Below are positions 51,940 to 64,000 of a stretch of 64,000 bases of DNA, piece by piece (the first letter of the stretch is position 1; each line of letters starts with the position of its first letter). The position numbers and the translations under genes are program-made. The notes beneath the pieces are model-generated. The model was not told where the DNA came from. It saw only the letters and a program-made list of their open reading frames with translations, and made no database searches. The stretch spans positions 20,658-84,657 of the forward strand of contig JBCDMB010000014.1 of assembly GCA_038744685.1 (NCBI GenBank). The letters run 5' to 3'. Source of the stretch: Verrucomicrobiota bacterium. GTDB lineage: Bacteria; Verrucomicrobiota; Verrucomicrobiia; Opitutales; Puniceicoccaceae.

Positions 51940-52610
51940 CGTGATTGTGAAATGCTGGAGGGCGTTTCCTCGGGAGGTGGCCGGTTCAGTTCTAGCTCTA
52001 GAGTCACCATCATCGCGAGATTGCGGGCTACCGTTGGTTTACTTTGGTCGGTCGGGTTGGCAAAGGCGGTATCCGGGTCGGAGTAAACGGCTGCATCTGC
52101 CGTGAGAACCTTGTCTTTCAGGACTTCTTTTTCCGGAGGGCCTGAGTGGTCGAGAGTGACGCTTGCGGAAAGCGAAATTCTCGCTGAGATGGCCTGTCCG
52201 GTGTCAGTCTCCAGAAAGGCGATCGGTCTCTCGCGGAAGTCCACCAACTGCACGTAGGCGACCATGTCCGCTTCGTCTTCCGATTGCACCGGAATGAGGT
52301 AACGGCTCTGGGCTATGGTTCTGGACAACTGGTTTTGAAAGACGGGCACCATACCCGAAACGTAGGCCTCGTTCTGAACCGGTTTGAGGTAGATCGTCGC
52401 TGGTTCAGGATTGGGAAGCGCTCCTTTTTGATAGCCAGCGCATCCAGACAGAAAGGCGGCTGCAGCGGAAAGAATCAGAGCGAAGATAGGGAGCGATGTT
52501 CCTCTAGTAGCATCGCTAGACGGGTTTGCCTTCGAATTTGGTCCACTGGATGCCACAGGTGTATCCCCCGACGCATTTCCGATGTGGGTGGGTGAAGCGA
52601 AGCTCTTCAT
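51936..52610 (-). CDS. lptE: LPS-assembly lipoprotein LptE-like
   Basis: A 224-residue lipoprotein with lipobox AAFLSGC after an unusually long N-region (about 43 residues before the hydrophobic core). YLKPVQNEAYVSGMVPVFQN, then LIPVQSEDEADMVAYVQLVD and FRERPIAFLETDTGQAISAR fit the LptE layout, which plugs the LptD barrel. Position after bamD-like and fabH is the usual one in Opitutae (family knowledge). Confidence 0.75.
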   Translation of the reverse strand: MKSFASPTHIGNASGDTPVASSGPNSKANPSSDATRGTSLPIFALILSAAAAFLSGCAGYQKGALPNPEPATIYLKPVQNEAYVSGMVPVFQNQLSRTIAQSRYLIPVQSEDEADMVAYVQLVDFRERPIAFLETDTGQAISARISLSASVTLDHSGPPEKEVLKDKVLTADAAVYSDPDTAFANPTDQSKPTVARNLAMMVTLELELNRPPPEETPSSISQSR

Positions 52611-52629
52611 ACAAGCCTCGAATTGTCTT

Positions 52630-53703
52630 TTAGAGACCGTCCCTCAGCACCGAATCATCCTGTAAATCTTCCAAATCACGGGCGCGCCACCGCTGGTTGA
52701 AGAACTGCTGAACTTGAGCGTGGATATCGTCACTCTTCGGCTTAATTTTGAAGCGTGGTGGAGATCTGCCCTCATCCATCCGCTGGATCCTTTGTCGAGC
52801 GATGTCGGCTGCTTCTGTTTCGGGAGCCACTGTGATTGTCTCGTTGTAAAAGACTCGCGCGGCCTCCTCGTTGTGCCGGTTCACGTAATAGAACTCGGCG
52901 GTCATGAGCTTACTCTGTGCGTAAATTTCGCTGACCTGACGAAGCCCTTCCTCCGCGTCGTCCACATATTGGCTGCGGGGGAAAAGGATCAGAAAGTCCT
53001 GGTAGTAGTTGAGCGCTTCGAGGGTGGAACCCTGATCGTACTCCGGGCCTTGAATCAAACTTGCAAAAATCTGGGCCATGGCGAAGTAAGCATCCGGAGT
53101 AAGGAGCGATCTAGGGTAGAGAGTGATCAATCGATCGAGAGCATCGATGGCGAGCTCCTCATCGCTTTTCTGTTGGGAGATCAAGGCGATGTTCATGAGC
53201 GCGAGCGGGGCGTAATCGCTGTAAGGGGAGTTTTTGATAACGACTTCAAAATACTCAATCGCAGTATCCGGTTGTTCGAAACCAAACATGTTGGAGGACG
53301 CTCCGCCCATGTACATTGAGGCGATCTCGAACTGATTTGCGATCACCGCATTGAACCGTTCGTAGCCGGGGTAGCGATTTACGATTTTCTGAAAGTTCTT
53401 GAAGGCTTCTTCCAGATCTCCCTGCTCCATTTCGATTTCTGCGGCAAGGAAAAGGGCGTCTCCCGCAAAGGGAGTATTCGAGTAATCGAGGAGGATCTTT
53501 CGCAGTGGGCGGAGAGCTGCCTTCGAGTTGCCCGCCTCTCTTTCGTCCAGTGCCTCACTGTAAAGCCGATCTGCTTCATCAAGTTCCTCGCGTGTCGGAA
53601 CGGAGTAGTCGACGTCTTCGTCGCTCCTGAACCAGTCAAACACCGCGTAGGAGGCGATGGGGAGGTAGAATAGTAGCGCTAAGGTAGTGAGTAGTGGCTT
53701 CAT
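52630..53703 (-). CDS. BamD-like TPR outer-membrane assembly factor
   Basis: A 357-residue protein with signal peptide MKPLLTTLALLFYLPIASYA and at least five TPR-like repeats (RPLRKILLDYSNTPFAGDAL, ALMNIALISQQKSDEELAID, LNYYQDFLILFPRSQYVDDA). No lipobox Cys, unlike E. coli BamD. ATG at 53701-53703 overlaps the fabH stop (ATGA); the longer frame is rejected. Confidence 0.8.
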   Translation of the reverse strand: MKPLLTTLALLFYLPIASYAVFDWFRSDEDVDYSVPTREELDEADRLYSEALDEREAGNSKAALRPLRKILLDYSNTPFAGDALFLAAEIEMEQGDLEEAFKNFQKIVNRYPGYERFNAVIANQFEIASMYMGGASSNMFGFEQPDTAIEYFEVVIKNSPYSDYAPLALMNIALISQQKSDEELAIDALDRLITLYPRSLLTPDAYFAMAQIFASLIQGPEYDQGSTLEALNYYQDFLILFPRSQYVDDAEEGLRQVSEIYAQSKLMTAEFYYVNRHNEEAARVFYNETITVAPETEAADIARQRIQRMDEGRSPPRFKIKPKSDDIHAQVQQFFNQRWRARDLEDLQDDSVLRDGL

Positions 53704-54713
53704 TGAGGAGTGTTCCATTTCATTAGAGTAGAACCCCATGTGAGACCAGCACCAAAGGCAATCATAACCACGTATTCTTCGTCTTTGATTCGCCCTCCCC
53801 GAATGGCCTCGTCGAGTGCCAGTGGAACTGAGGCGGCTGAGGTATTTCCATAGAGATGGAGGTTATTGGGGAAAAGGCTCATAGGGAGCTTCATGTGTTG
53901 GGCGACACTTTCAATGATGCGAATATTGGCCTGATGAGGAATGACGCATCCAACATCCTCGATCTTTACTTCGCACTGCTCAAGAATGTCGTAAGCTCCT
54001 TTTACCATGGCACGCACGGCAAGCTTGAAGACCTCCCTGCCGTTCATCTTTAGGAAATGTTTTCTTCCATCGACGGAGTCGCGAGTGGCCGGAATCTTTG
54101 AACCACCCCCCGGCATATGGATCAGAGGGGCAGAGTTACCGTCGGCCCCGAGTTTTACGCCGAGGAGTTCGCCGCCGCCTGCAGATTTGTCTTTGGAGAG
54201 CACAACGGCACCTGCAGCATCTCCAAAAAGGACGCAGGTCGAGCGATCCTCCCAATCGATAATGGAGCTCAGCTTCTCAGCACCGACAAGGAGAACGTTT
54301 CGGTAGGCCGGATTTCCCTTCAAAATGCCGCGGGCGACCTCAAGTCCGTAAACGAATCCGGAACAGGCGGCGTCCACATCAAATGCCGGTATGGGACCGA
54401 GCCCGAGCTCCTTTTGGACCAGACAAGCGGTCGATGGAAAGAGCATGTCGGGAGTTAGGGTGGCAATAATGATGGCGTCGATCGCCTCGAGCTCGATCTT
54501 CGCCATCTTGATGGCTTTCCGCGCGGCTTTGACAGCCATGTCACTCGTTGCTTCATCGTCTGCCGCAATTCTTCGCTCACGGATTCCCGTTCGGGTGACG
54601 ATCCACTCATCAGTTGTATCGACGAATTTTGAGATATCCTCGTTGGTCAGGACTTTTTCCGGAGCGTAGGACCCCGTACCTCTGACGAAAATGCGTTCAT
54701 CCTGATTGGACAT
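53700..54713 (-). CDS. fabH: 3-oxoacyl-ACP synthase III (FabH)
   Basis: A 337-residue KAS III that starts fatty-acid synthesis from acetyl-CoA and malonyl-ACP. The catalytic triad is visible: Cys in DVDAACSGFVYG, His in CVIPHQANIRI and Asn in LYGNTSAASVP. The N-terminus TDEWIVTRTGIRERRIA is typical. It follows plsX at 24 bp. Confidence 0.97.
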   Translation of the reverse strand: MSNQDERIFVRGTGSYAPEKVLTNEDISKFVDTTDEWIVTRTGIRERRIAADDEATSDMAVKAARKAIKMAKIELEAIDAIIIATLTPDMLFPSTACLVQKELGLGPIPAFDVDAACSGFVYGLEVARGILKGNPAYRNVLLVGAEKLSSIIDWEDRSTCVLFGDAAGAVVLSKDKSAGGGELLGVKLGADGNSAPLIHMPGGGSKIPATRDSVDGRKHFLKMNGREVFKLAVRAMVKGAYDILEQCEVKIEDVGCVIPHQANIRIIESVAQHMKLPMSLFPNNLHLYGNTSAASVPLALDEAIRGGRIKDEEYVVMIAFGAGLTWGSTLMKWNTPQ

Positions 54714-54737
54714 AGAGCCACCACAGTGGCCCTATTT

Positions 54738-55838
54738 CTAGGAAGATGCCAATTCTTTTTCGGCGGGCGGTAAGGATTCGTCATCCTCTACGTCGAAGAG
54801 GGATGAAGCGGTTTCAATATCCTCGCGAATGTGCTTCGTCATGTCCTGCTGAAGGGCGTGAATCGCGATCTTGAGCGCACCCGCAATCGAATCCCGATCA
54901 GAGGAACCATGGGCCTTGAGAACCGGAGCCTTCAGTCCGAGAAGCGGCGCTCCTCCGTATTGAGCGGGATTGAGCTTCGCCTTGATCGTCTTGTAGGCAC
55001 CCATGGAGAGTGCAGCTCCTGCCTTGCGGACCCAGTTTGCCGAAAGTTCCTCTTTCACGTATCCCGAAAGCATGCGAAAGAGCGACTCGCAGACCTTGAG
55101 AACCACGTTTCCAGTAAATCCATCGCAGACGACTACGTCGACCTTGCTTTCGAACACCTGGAAACCCTCGATGAGCCCAGTGTAGTCGAGAATGTCGCTC
55201 ATTTTCTTGAGCATTTTGTGTGACTCTTGGATCCGAGTGCTCCCTTTTCCTTCCTCGGTCCCAATCGTCAGCAGCCCGACCCGCGGTTTCTCTACGCCAA
55301 TGGCTACTTTTGCGTAATTTGCGCCGAGGATGGCGTTTTGACACATCTGCAGGGAAGAGGGTTCTGGATTCGCACCTGCGTCGAGGAGAATGAAGCTGTT
55401 GGTCCGGGTTGGGATAATGGTTCCGAGGGCAGGGCGTTCGACTCCCTCAAGAGGACGAATGCGGAGCGTGCCGCCAGCCATTAAGCTGCCCGTGTTCCCA
55501 CAACTCAGCAGTGCGGAGGCTCTGCCATCCCGCACTAGACCAAGAGCTTGGACCATTGAGGAGTCGGGTTTGCGTTTGAGGCTCTGGAGCGGCTTTTCAT
55601 CCATTCCAATAACCTCGGAGGCATGGTGCACCTCGATCCGCTTGTCACCCGAGATCCCAGCGGAGCGTAGCGCTGGGAACAGTAAAGACTCATCCCCGAC
55701 GGCAATGATCTCGTCGAAATGAGAATCGAAGTCCCGATCCTTCAGAGCAATCGCGATCCCCTCGGCGATCTCCGCAGGACCGAGATCACCACCCATTGCG
55801 TCGATGGCGATCGTTCGGGTTGTCGCTGCCGCAAACAT
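54738..55838 (-). CDS. plsX: Phosphate acyltransferase PlsX
   Basis: A 366-residue enzyme making acyl-phosphate from acyl-ACP. IAIDAMGGDLGPAEIAEG is the diagnostic N-terminus; ALLSCGNTGSLMAGGTLRIR, LLDAGANPEP and VVCDGFTGNVVLKVCES follow in order. ATG at 55836-55838 is preferred over 55865 because the family starts close to IAIDAMGG. Confidence 0.97.
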   Translation of the reverse strand: MFAAATTRTIAIDAMGGDLGPAEIAEGIAIALKDRDFDSHFDEIIAVGDESLLFPALRSAGISGDKRIEVHHASEVIGMDEKPLQSLKRKPDSSMVQALGLVRDGRASALLSCGNTGSLMAGGTLRIRPLEGVERPALGTIIPTRTNSFILLDAGANPEPSSLQMCQNAILGANYAKVAIGVEKPRVGLLTIGTEEGKGSTRIQESHKMLKKMSDILDYTGLIEGFQVFESKVDVVVCDGFTGNVVLKVCESLFRMLSGYVKEELSANWVRKAGAALSMGAYKTIKAKLNPAQYGGAPLLGLKAPVLKAHGSSDRDSIAGALKIAIHALQQDMTKHIREDIETASSLFDVEDDESLPPAEKELASS

Positions 55839-55871
55839 AAAGACTTGCCCCGCGCAGCCGGGCAACGGTTC

Positions 55872-56051
55872 CTACGCTTCGATATCGAGGACCTGACGCC
55901 CGCGATACATTCCGTTTGCCGGGTTTACGCGGTGAGGCATGAAGGTGCTGCCGTCCGTGTTATCGGTGGCCAGTGCAGGAGCCTTGAACTGATTCGCGCC
56001 GCGTCGCTTGCGGCTTCTGGATTTCGACTGTTTACGCTTAGGTTGGGCCAT
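55872..56051 (-). CDS. rpmF: 50S ribosomal protein bL32
   Basis: A 59-residue protein, MAQPKRKQSKSRSRKRRGAN then QFKAPALATDN, FMPHRVNPANGMYRGRQVLD and IEA. The KR-rich N-terminus and HRV...YRGRQVL end identify it. The four cysteines of the zinc form are absent (N-P-A-N in place of C-x-x-C), so it is the zinc-independent type. It heads the plsX-fabH operon. Confidence 0.97.
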   Translation of the reverse strand: MAQPKRKQSKSRSRKRRGANQFKAPALATDNTDGSTFMPHRVNPANGMYRGRQVLDIEA

Positions 56052-56093
56052 GGTCGTAGGAAGTAAAAGTGTCTAGAGTGTAGAGAAACGGAG

Positions 56094-56123
56094 GAGTAAG
56101 GCCGAGACTGTGTCGTCTGTCAA
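56094..56123 (-). promoter_or_regulatory. Candidate promoter of the rpmF-plsX-fabH operon
   Basis: TTGACA (56118-56123), 18-base spacer and TTACTC (56094-56099) on the minus strand, 43 bases before the bL32 start. Perfect -35, weak -10. It is the only candidate in the 158-base gap. Confidence 0.4.
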
Positions 56124-56209
56124 TCGTTGGTTACAGTATGGAATCGAGCAAGTCGCGGGCCTAAACCGTTCTTTTGACCCTGGACTAAAGGCCGTGGTCC
56201 GAACTCCTG

Positions 56210-57067
56210 TCAGAAGTTGGAACTACTTTTGTGTTCTCCAATGATTTTCTCCAGTGCCCCAAGAACGACAGGGTGATTTCCGAGCAGTTCCGTTGTTCGG
56301 ATTTCCAGAGCGGGAAACTCTTTTTCTGCCTCCTCACGAATTTCAGCTACATCACCACCGTCCCCTGCGTGGCGACCGGGAAGCAGGAAGAACATGGCTA
56401 GGATGATTGGGTTGTCCCTAAGCCGAGGACGTCTGAGCACTTCTTCGAGTAGAGGATCGGTAAACGCGTAGGCTTTTCCCTCACGCCGCTCCATAGAGGA
56501 CGGCACGACGAAGGCGACTTCATCTTTGAGAAGGGCTTGAACCTGACCGGCAACAAAATTGCGCACCTGGGCTGCCACAGGTCTCGGACTGCCGTGGTCA
56601 ACGAGAACCACGGTAGGTTCTTTGTCTGACTTGGGGTCGATTTTTTCCCGAATTCTCTCTGCGAGAGCGAGAGCGAGCGTTTCCTGGCCTCGACCGTCTT
56701 CTTCGAAAAGAAAGGGTGCCATCGAAACGTTTAGACCAGGCCTCTCCTCGATGGATTCGCGGATCGTCTTCTCGACGAGTTCAACGATCGCGCCCCGGTT
56801 ACCAACAAAGAAGGGGAGGATGACTACTGGGCGGTGATCGTCAAAATCTGGATCTAGAAGAGTCTCCTTGAGGATCGGCGCTGGTTCTCCTCCGAGCTCT
56901 GCTACATCGATTCTGGTGGAGTGGGCAAGAGATGCGGGACGGACGTCTTCCCCGGTGCTCTGTGCAAGATCACCTGCAATCCTTCGAAGGGCCAATGCTG
57001 ACTCAGCCCGAATAGAGCCGTTGTCAACGAGGAGATAGAGAGGCTTGGTGGAACCTCCGATACTCAT
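56210..57067 (-). CDS. CbiX/SirB-like chelatase-family protein, two domains
   Basis: A 285-residue protein with two CbiX-like halves. The second has VVLVDHGSPRPVAAQV and MFFLLPGRHAGDGGDV, with the metal/tetrapyrrole His residues. The first has YLLVDNGSIRAESALALRRI where the usual H of DHGS is N, and ILPFFVGNRGAIVELV. Two half-domains in one chain are typical of long SirB/CbiK-like proteins. The metal is unknown. Confidence 0.82.
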   Translation of the reverse strand: MSIGGSTKPLYLLVDNGSIRAESALALRRIAGDLAQSTGEDVRPASLAHSTRIDVAELGGEPAPILKETLLDPDFDDHRPVVILPFFVGNRGAIVELVEKTIRESIEERPGLNVSMAPFLFEEDGRGQETLALALAERIREKIDPKSDKEPTVVLVDHGSPRPVAAQVRNFVAGQVQALLKDEVAFVVPSSMERREGKAYAFTDPLLEEVLRRPRLRDNPIILAMFFLLPGRHAGDGGDVAEIREEAEKEFPALEIRTTELLGNHPVVLGALEKIIGEHKSSSNF

Positions 57068-57966
57068 TCTGCCGAGTCACTTTCCTCAGACTCCGGGATC
57101 GATGGGGCCTCAGGGGTAGATTCGGCAATCGAGTCAGGTGCTTGTTCGGACACTTCGGGAATATCGTCTATTGCTGGAGCTGGAACTGGTTCCGGAACCG
57201 TTGGCGGTGCAATTTCTGCCGCGGCATCAAGGTCTGGTTCAGCGTTTTGCGAGACCTCTTCAGCTGTGGTCTGCTCAGCGGGAGCGACCGATGTATCGGA
57301 CACAGGTATTTCGACGCGGTCCGCAAAATAATCGAGTTTGGAGAGCCACATTCCACTGGAGTCCAGCTCGGCCACCTTTGTGCTCCACGCCTCGAACTCG
57401 GAAAGGTTTCCTGCCTCAAGTGAAAGTAGTGCGAGGAAATAGCTGGCTTCAATTCGGTCGGCGGGCAGCCGATTTTCATCATTTCCAAGCGCGCTCAGGA
57501 TCCGGACGGCCTCAACATTGTTGCCCAGTTTTGATTGGGCCATGGCGAGACCCAGTCGAGCCTTCCCTTCCAGAGGATTTCCGGAAAGGCCAGTCGTTGC
57601 GACGGTGTAAAACTCCGAAGCTTGCTCCCAGTCGCCGTCTTGAAAAGCGATATTTGCCGTCTGGAGAGCAGCGACTCCGGCCAACGGATGCCCTGCGTAA
57701 TCGAGGGCAAACGCGGAAAGAGTGTCCGTAGAGACCGCTGCGTTGTAGGCTGCTTGAACGACTTCTTCCTGAGAAGTGCGATAGGCGCGGAAGCCAAAAA
57801 CGACTGCGGTAATCACTACAGCCAGTATTGCTCCGCCAATAATGGATTTGCCGTTCTTCACCCACCAATCGTGAAGTGGATCGTCAAACGCGTCGTCGGG
57901 ATGGCGACGGTCGACCACTTCAACAGGAGTAGGCTTTGGGGATTCGGTAGGTTCCGGCTCTTTCAT
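57064..57966 (-). CDS. Membrane-anchored TPR protein (YfgM-like)
   Basis: A 300-residue protein. The single helix is SIIGGAILAVVITAVVFGF (about 41-59), and TPR-like repeats follow (EGKARLGLAMAQSKLGNNVE). The C-terminal 90 residues are Glu/Pro/Ala-rich and disordered. ATG 57966 is chosen; the longer frame reads back toward a hairpin repeat. ATGA overlap links it to the CbiX-like gene. Confidence 0.8.
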   Translation of the reverse strand: MKEPEPTESPKPTPVEVVDRRHPDDAFDDPLHDWWVKNGKSIIGGAILAVVITAVVFGFRAYRTSQEEVVQAAYNAAVSTDTLSAFALDYAGHPLAGVAALQTANIAFQDGDWEQASEFYTVATTGLSGNPLEGKARLGLAMAQSKLGNNVEAVRILSALGNDENRLPADRIEASYFLALLSLEAGNLSEFEAWSTKVAELDSSGMWLSKLDYFADRVEIPVSDTSVAPAEQTTAEEVSQNAEPDLDAAAEIAPPTVPEPVPAPAIDDIPEVSEQAPDSIAESTPEAPSIPESEESDSAE

Positions 57967-58070
57967 GGGAAAAAAGTAAACCCACCAAAAAAGGTCGTCG
58001 AGGGGCCTTGTGCAACCCTGAACGAGGGATGGAGCCGGAATTGGGTGCAATCGAAGGTGAGGGGTATTGG

Positions 58071-58154
58071 GGGAGGGACGGGCTCCGACCCGTCCGCATC
58101 GTTTTGGCCGGACGACCACTCCTTCGCGTGGACCACACGGAGGTGGTCCCTCCC
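58071..58154. repeat. Composite hairpin element, GGGAGGG family
   Basis: Outer stem GGGAGGG (58071-58077) with CCCTCCC (58148-58154); inner hairpins GGACGGG/CCCGTCC (58076-58095) and GGACCAC/GTGGTCC (58130-58149). Same three-stem plan as 2597-2668. It lies between divergent genes (57966 minus, 58291 plus), so it is not a simple terminator. Confidence 0.78.
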
Positions 58155-58290
58155 GGAGAGTCGGTGCACTTACCCCGTGGATCTAATTAAACCCGCCGGA
58201 ATCGTGACTGTATCCAGCAATTATTAGAAAGAATCAATTTCTCATTTCTACTCGTCATCGGGAACGCGGATTGCATAAGACGGAGGGTTT

Positions 58291-59064
58291 ATGGAATTAG
58301 TTTTTCTTGGCACGGGGACCTCTCAGGGTGTTCCGATGATTGCGCAGGCTGAAGGGTTGTGCGACTTGGAGGATAGGAGAAACTGGCGAACACGCTGCTC
58401 CGCACACATTCGGATGGGCGAGGTTGGGATACAAGTGGACGCGGGCCAGGAATTTCGGCTCCAGTGCATCGAGAACAAAATCCCTTCGGTCGAATATTTT
58501 ATCCTCACTCACGGTCATGCGGATCACATTCTAGGGATGGACGACTTGCGCCGCTATTGCGACATGCGAGATGGCGAGGCGCTGCCTGTTTACAGCACGG
58601 AGCTGGGCCTGCAGCGAGTCAGAGCAATATACCCCTATGCGGTTCTGGATCGTGCGGTGGTCCGTGGTTATCCGGCATTCGCCCTCTCCGAAATGCCAAA
58701 GATTCTTGAGGTTCCCGGAGGACGTGTCTACTCGACCCTCTTACCGCACGGTCCGATTGAAGTGTTGGGTCTGGTTTTTGAAAGAAACGGGAAACGAATC
58801 GCGTACTACACGGATTGCTCCGGGATACCGGATGAGGCACTGGAGTTGGCCCGTAGTGCTGAGGTGGTCGTATTGGATGGCCTCCGGTCGAATCCTCATC
58901 CCTCGCACATGACTATTGATCAGGCGGTCGAGGCTGCAGAGAGGATTGGTGGACATCAGACGTTTTTAACCCACATGACCTGTACTGTGGATCACGGACC
59001 TGTGGACGCAACCCTGCCGGAAGGGGTGCGCCTCGCATACGACGGATTGAGAATCGAGGTGTGA
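58291..59064 (+). CDS. MBL-fold metal-dependent hydrolase, PhnP-like
   Basis: A 257-residue protein: LVFLGTGTSQGVPMI (3-17), metal motif LTHGHADHILGMDDLRR (HxHxDH), YYTDCSGIP and the late His in HPSHMT and FLTHM. PhnP-like enzymes cleave cyclic or diester phosphates; the substrate here is unknown. Confidence 0.88.
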   Translation: MELVFLGTGTSQGVPMIAQAEGLCDLEDRRNWRTRCSAHIRMGEVGIQVDAGQEFRLQCIENKIPSVEYFILTHGHADHILGMDDLRRYCDMRDGEALPVYSTELGLQRVRAIYPYAVLDRAVVRGYPAFALSEMPKILEVPGGRVYSTLLPHGPIEVLGLVFERNGKRIAYYTDCSGIPDEALELARSAEVVVLDGLRSNPHPSHMTIDQAVEAAERIGGHQTFLTHMTCTVDHGPVDATLPEGVRLAYDGLRIEV

Positions 59065-59082
59065 TTTTTTTTGGGGTTCCGG

Positions 59083-59297
59083 GTGTCAGGTTTCGGGTTT
59101 CAGGGAGAGACGGTTACCGTGCTTAAAAGAACGAATAGCGAACTACTGGCATATCATTGATCCAACGATCAAATCGAAATCGGAATCGAAATCGCTATCG
59201 AACGGAATCGAGATCCGATTCTGATTTGGATTTCGATTTCGACCATGGCGGAGTAATTACTCGGCAGGAATCCCAACTGAAACCCGACACCTGACAC
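59083..59297. repeat. MITE-like element with 21-bp terminal inverted repeats
   Basis: The left end is GTGTCAGGTTTCGGGTTTCAG (59083-59103) with one mismatch to the inverted copy at 59277-59297. The inside has AATCGAAATCGGAATCG-type runs and their complement near 59205-59242, which can pair into a long hairpin. No ORF. It lies between two plus-strand genes. Confidence 0.78.
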
Positions 59298-59364
59298 TCA
59301 TAATACCGCTACACCCATCTCCTGAACCGTTCGCATAGGGAGGCCTTATCTTCGACGTTTAATT

Positions 59365-63257
<3,893 letters not shown>

Positions 63258-63833
63258 ATGAGGATATCCAGGAGCTATACGATAACCACGGAACGTTGCA
63301 GTCTTAGGGCCTCCAGCGAGGAGGATATTCCTCACGTGTTTTCGGCCACACGACATGTCGGATTTAACGATGGAATGTTGTGGGATCCCCCTGAATCCGA
63401 GGCTGAGTTGAAGAAACCTCTTGAAGACGGGATTGCTGCATGGGCCAAGGGCGAAGTTTTTACTTTTTCAATCGATGCAAAGGAAGATGGAAGATTCCTT
63501 GGTCGAATCGGTATTCGTAAAGGGGAAGAGGATGGAGTCTGGAATATCGGTTTCTGGATTCACCCAGATTCACAAGGCAATGGATTCATGACAGAGGCTG
63601 CGCAGGCGATTCTGCGTTTCGGTTTTGAGGAGCTTGGAGCGGTTCGGATCGAGGCATGCTACGCTCTTTGGAACAAAGCTAGTGGACGCGTTTTGGAAAA
63701 GGTCGGGATGAATTTTGTTCGATACATTCCCAAAGGGTTTCTCAAGAAGGGTGAGTGGGTGGAAGAAAATTTGATGGCGATTGATCTCTCTGATTGGAAG
63801 CCGTTGAATCAGAGCACTTTGCGACTAGTTTGA
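63258..63833 (+). CDS. GNAT acetyltransferase (RimJ/RimL type)
   Basis: A 191-residue N-acetyltransferase that starts directly after the ligA stop. TERCSLRASSEEDIPHVF (11-28), WNIGFWIHPDSQGNGFMTEA with the acetyl-CoA loop (Q-x-x-G-x-[GM]), and VRIEACYALWNKASGRVLEK VGM are RimJ-like. Substrate unknown. Confidence 0.9.
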   Translation: MRISRSYTITTERCSLRASSEEDIPHVFSATRHVGFNDGMLWDPPESEAELKKPLEDGIAAWAKGEVFTFSIDAKEDGRFLGRIGIRKGEEDGVWNIGFWIHPDSQGNGFMTEAAQAILRFGFEELGAVRIEACYALWNKASGRVLEKVGMNFVRYIPKGFLKKGEWVEENLMAIDLSDWKPLNQSTLRLV

Positions 63834-63841
63834 ACCATCAG

Positions 63842-63945
63842 GCTGAGCTGCTTTTGCGTCTCAACGAGGCGGAGCGACGCGCTGCGCACTAGAAGTGCGT
63901 GAGCGTCGCTCGAACGCTGTTGCGGCTCAAAAGCAGCCAGTCCTC
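63842..63945. repeat. Long nested hairpin after the GNAT gene
   Basis: CTGCTTTTG (63848-63856) pairs with CAAAAGCAG (63928-63936), GAGCGACGC (63872-63880) with GCGTCGCTC (63903-63911), and a small apical hairpin GCGCACT...AGTGCGT lies inside. It may terminate the antiporter-ligA-GNAT transcript or be another REP-like element. No U-tract follows. The rest of the window to 64000 shows no gene. Confidence 0.6.
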
Positions 63946-64000
63946 TGGATGGGGTTAAACTGAGAGTTCGCTGCGTTAGCTTGGTGTTCACGGGCTTCAG

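Noticed and set aside
57535..58227. 230-codon plus-strand frame opposite the TPR protein gene
   Set aside because: Antisense to a coherent membrane/TPR protein and crosses a hairpin repeat; a shadow.

Overview
The window reads as chromosomal DNA of a marine Verrucomicrobiota bacterium, most likely class Opitutae (Puniceicoccales-like). This is an inference from the style of the core genes (a cysteine-free bL32 followed by plsX, fabH, a bamD-like gene and an lptE-like gene), from sulfotransferases in a glycan locus, and from abundant intergenic hairpin and short tandem repeats. No rRNA or tRNA was seen to confirm it.

Positions 1 to about 46,600 form one very large surface or exopolysaccharide locus, transcribed almost entirely on the minus strand (right to left). 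It opens with a LuxR-type regulator (46250-46621) coupled to an initiating phosphoglycosyltransferase (44844-46253). Next come an outer-membrane beta-barrel, a Wza-like export protein (42824-43603) and a Wzc-like co-polymerase/tyrosine kinase (39656-41893). Two sugar epimerases follow, then an ABC exporter (Wzm/Wzt, 30165-32752). The rest, down to position 1, is a long run of nine GT4-type glycosyltransferases, four GT2 enzymes, one GT61, one unassigned GT-A-like enzyme, three sulfotransferases, two FkbM methyltransferases (one truncated), several hexapeptide acetyltransferases (one broken, one cut by the window edge) and a Wzy-like polymerase. A four-gene block (26486-29275: YhcH-like, HpaI-type aldolase, CMP-sugar synthetase, MptE/Maf-like) looks like a self-contained route to an activated 2-keto-3-deoxy sugar acid without a NeuB-type synthase. 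It is the best candidate here for an undescribed pathway.

Between the exporter and the chain-length kinase (33,000-39,430) sits an island of four toxin-antitoxin-like pairs: nucleotidyltransferase/small partner, two PIN-toxin modules and MazEF. They are separated by arrays of a degenerate octamer, roughly [A/G]GT[G/T]AG[A/T]C. The arrays recur throughout the locus, usually just 5' of start codons. They sometimes lie in inverted orientation at 3' ends where they supply the stop codon, and once lie inside a glycosyltransferase reading frame. A second repeat system is a set of hairpin (REP-like) units around a RAYT transposase gene (634-1074). A 35-36 bp module is scattered among the arrays, and one copy appears to have inserted into a REP unit. 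Decay is visible: an IS5-type transposase remnant, an acetyltransferase pseudogene, a frameshifted four-helix-bundle gene and an 18-codon duplicate of a glycosyltransferase start.

From 46,870 to the right edge the DNA is ordinary chromosomal housekeeping: three secreted hypothetical proteins, RsfS, a methyltransferase/FAD-oxidoreductase pair, the bL32-PlsX-FabH-BamD-LptE operon, a CbiX-like protein with a TPR membrane protein, an MBL-fold hydrolase, a CPA-type antiporter with a nucleotide-binding domain, LigA and a GNAT acetyltransferase.

All calls come from reading motifs by eye. Family names for glycosyltransferases are reliable, but their donor and acceptor sugars cannot be read from sequence.
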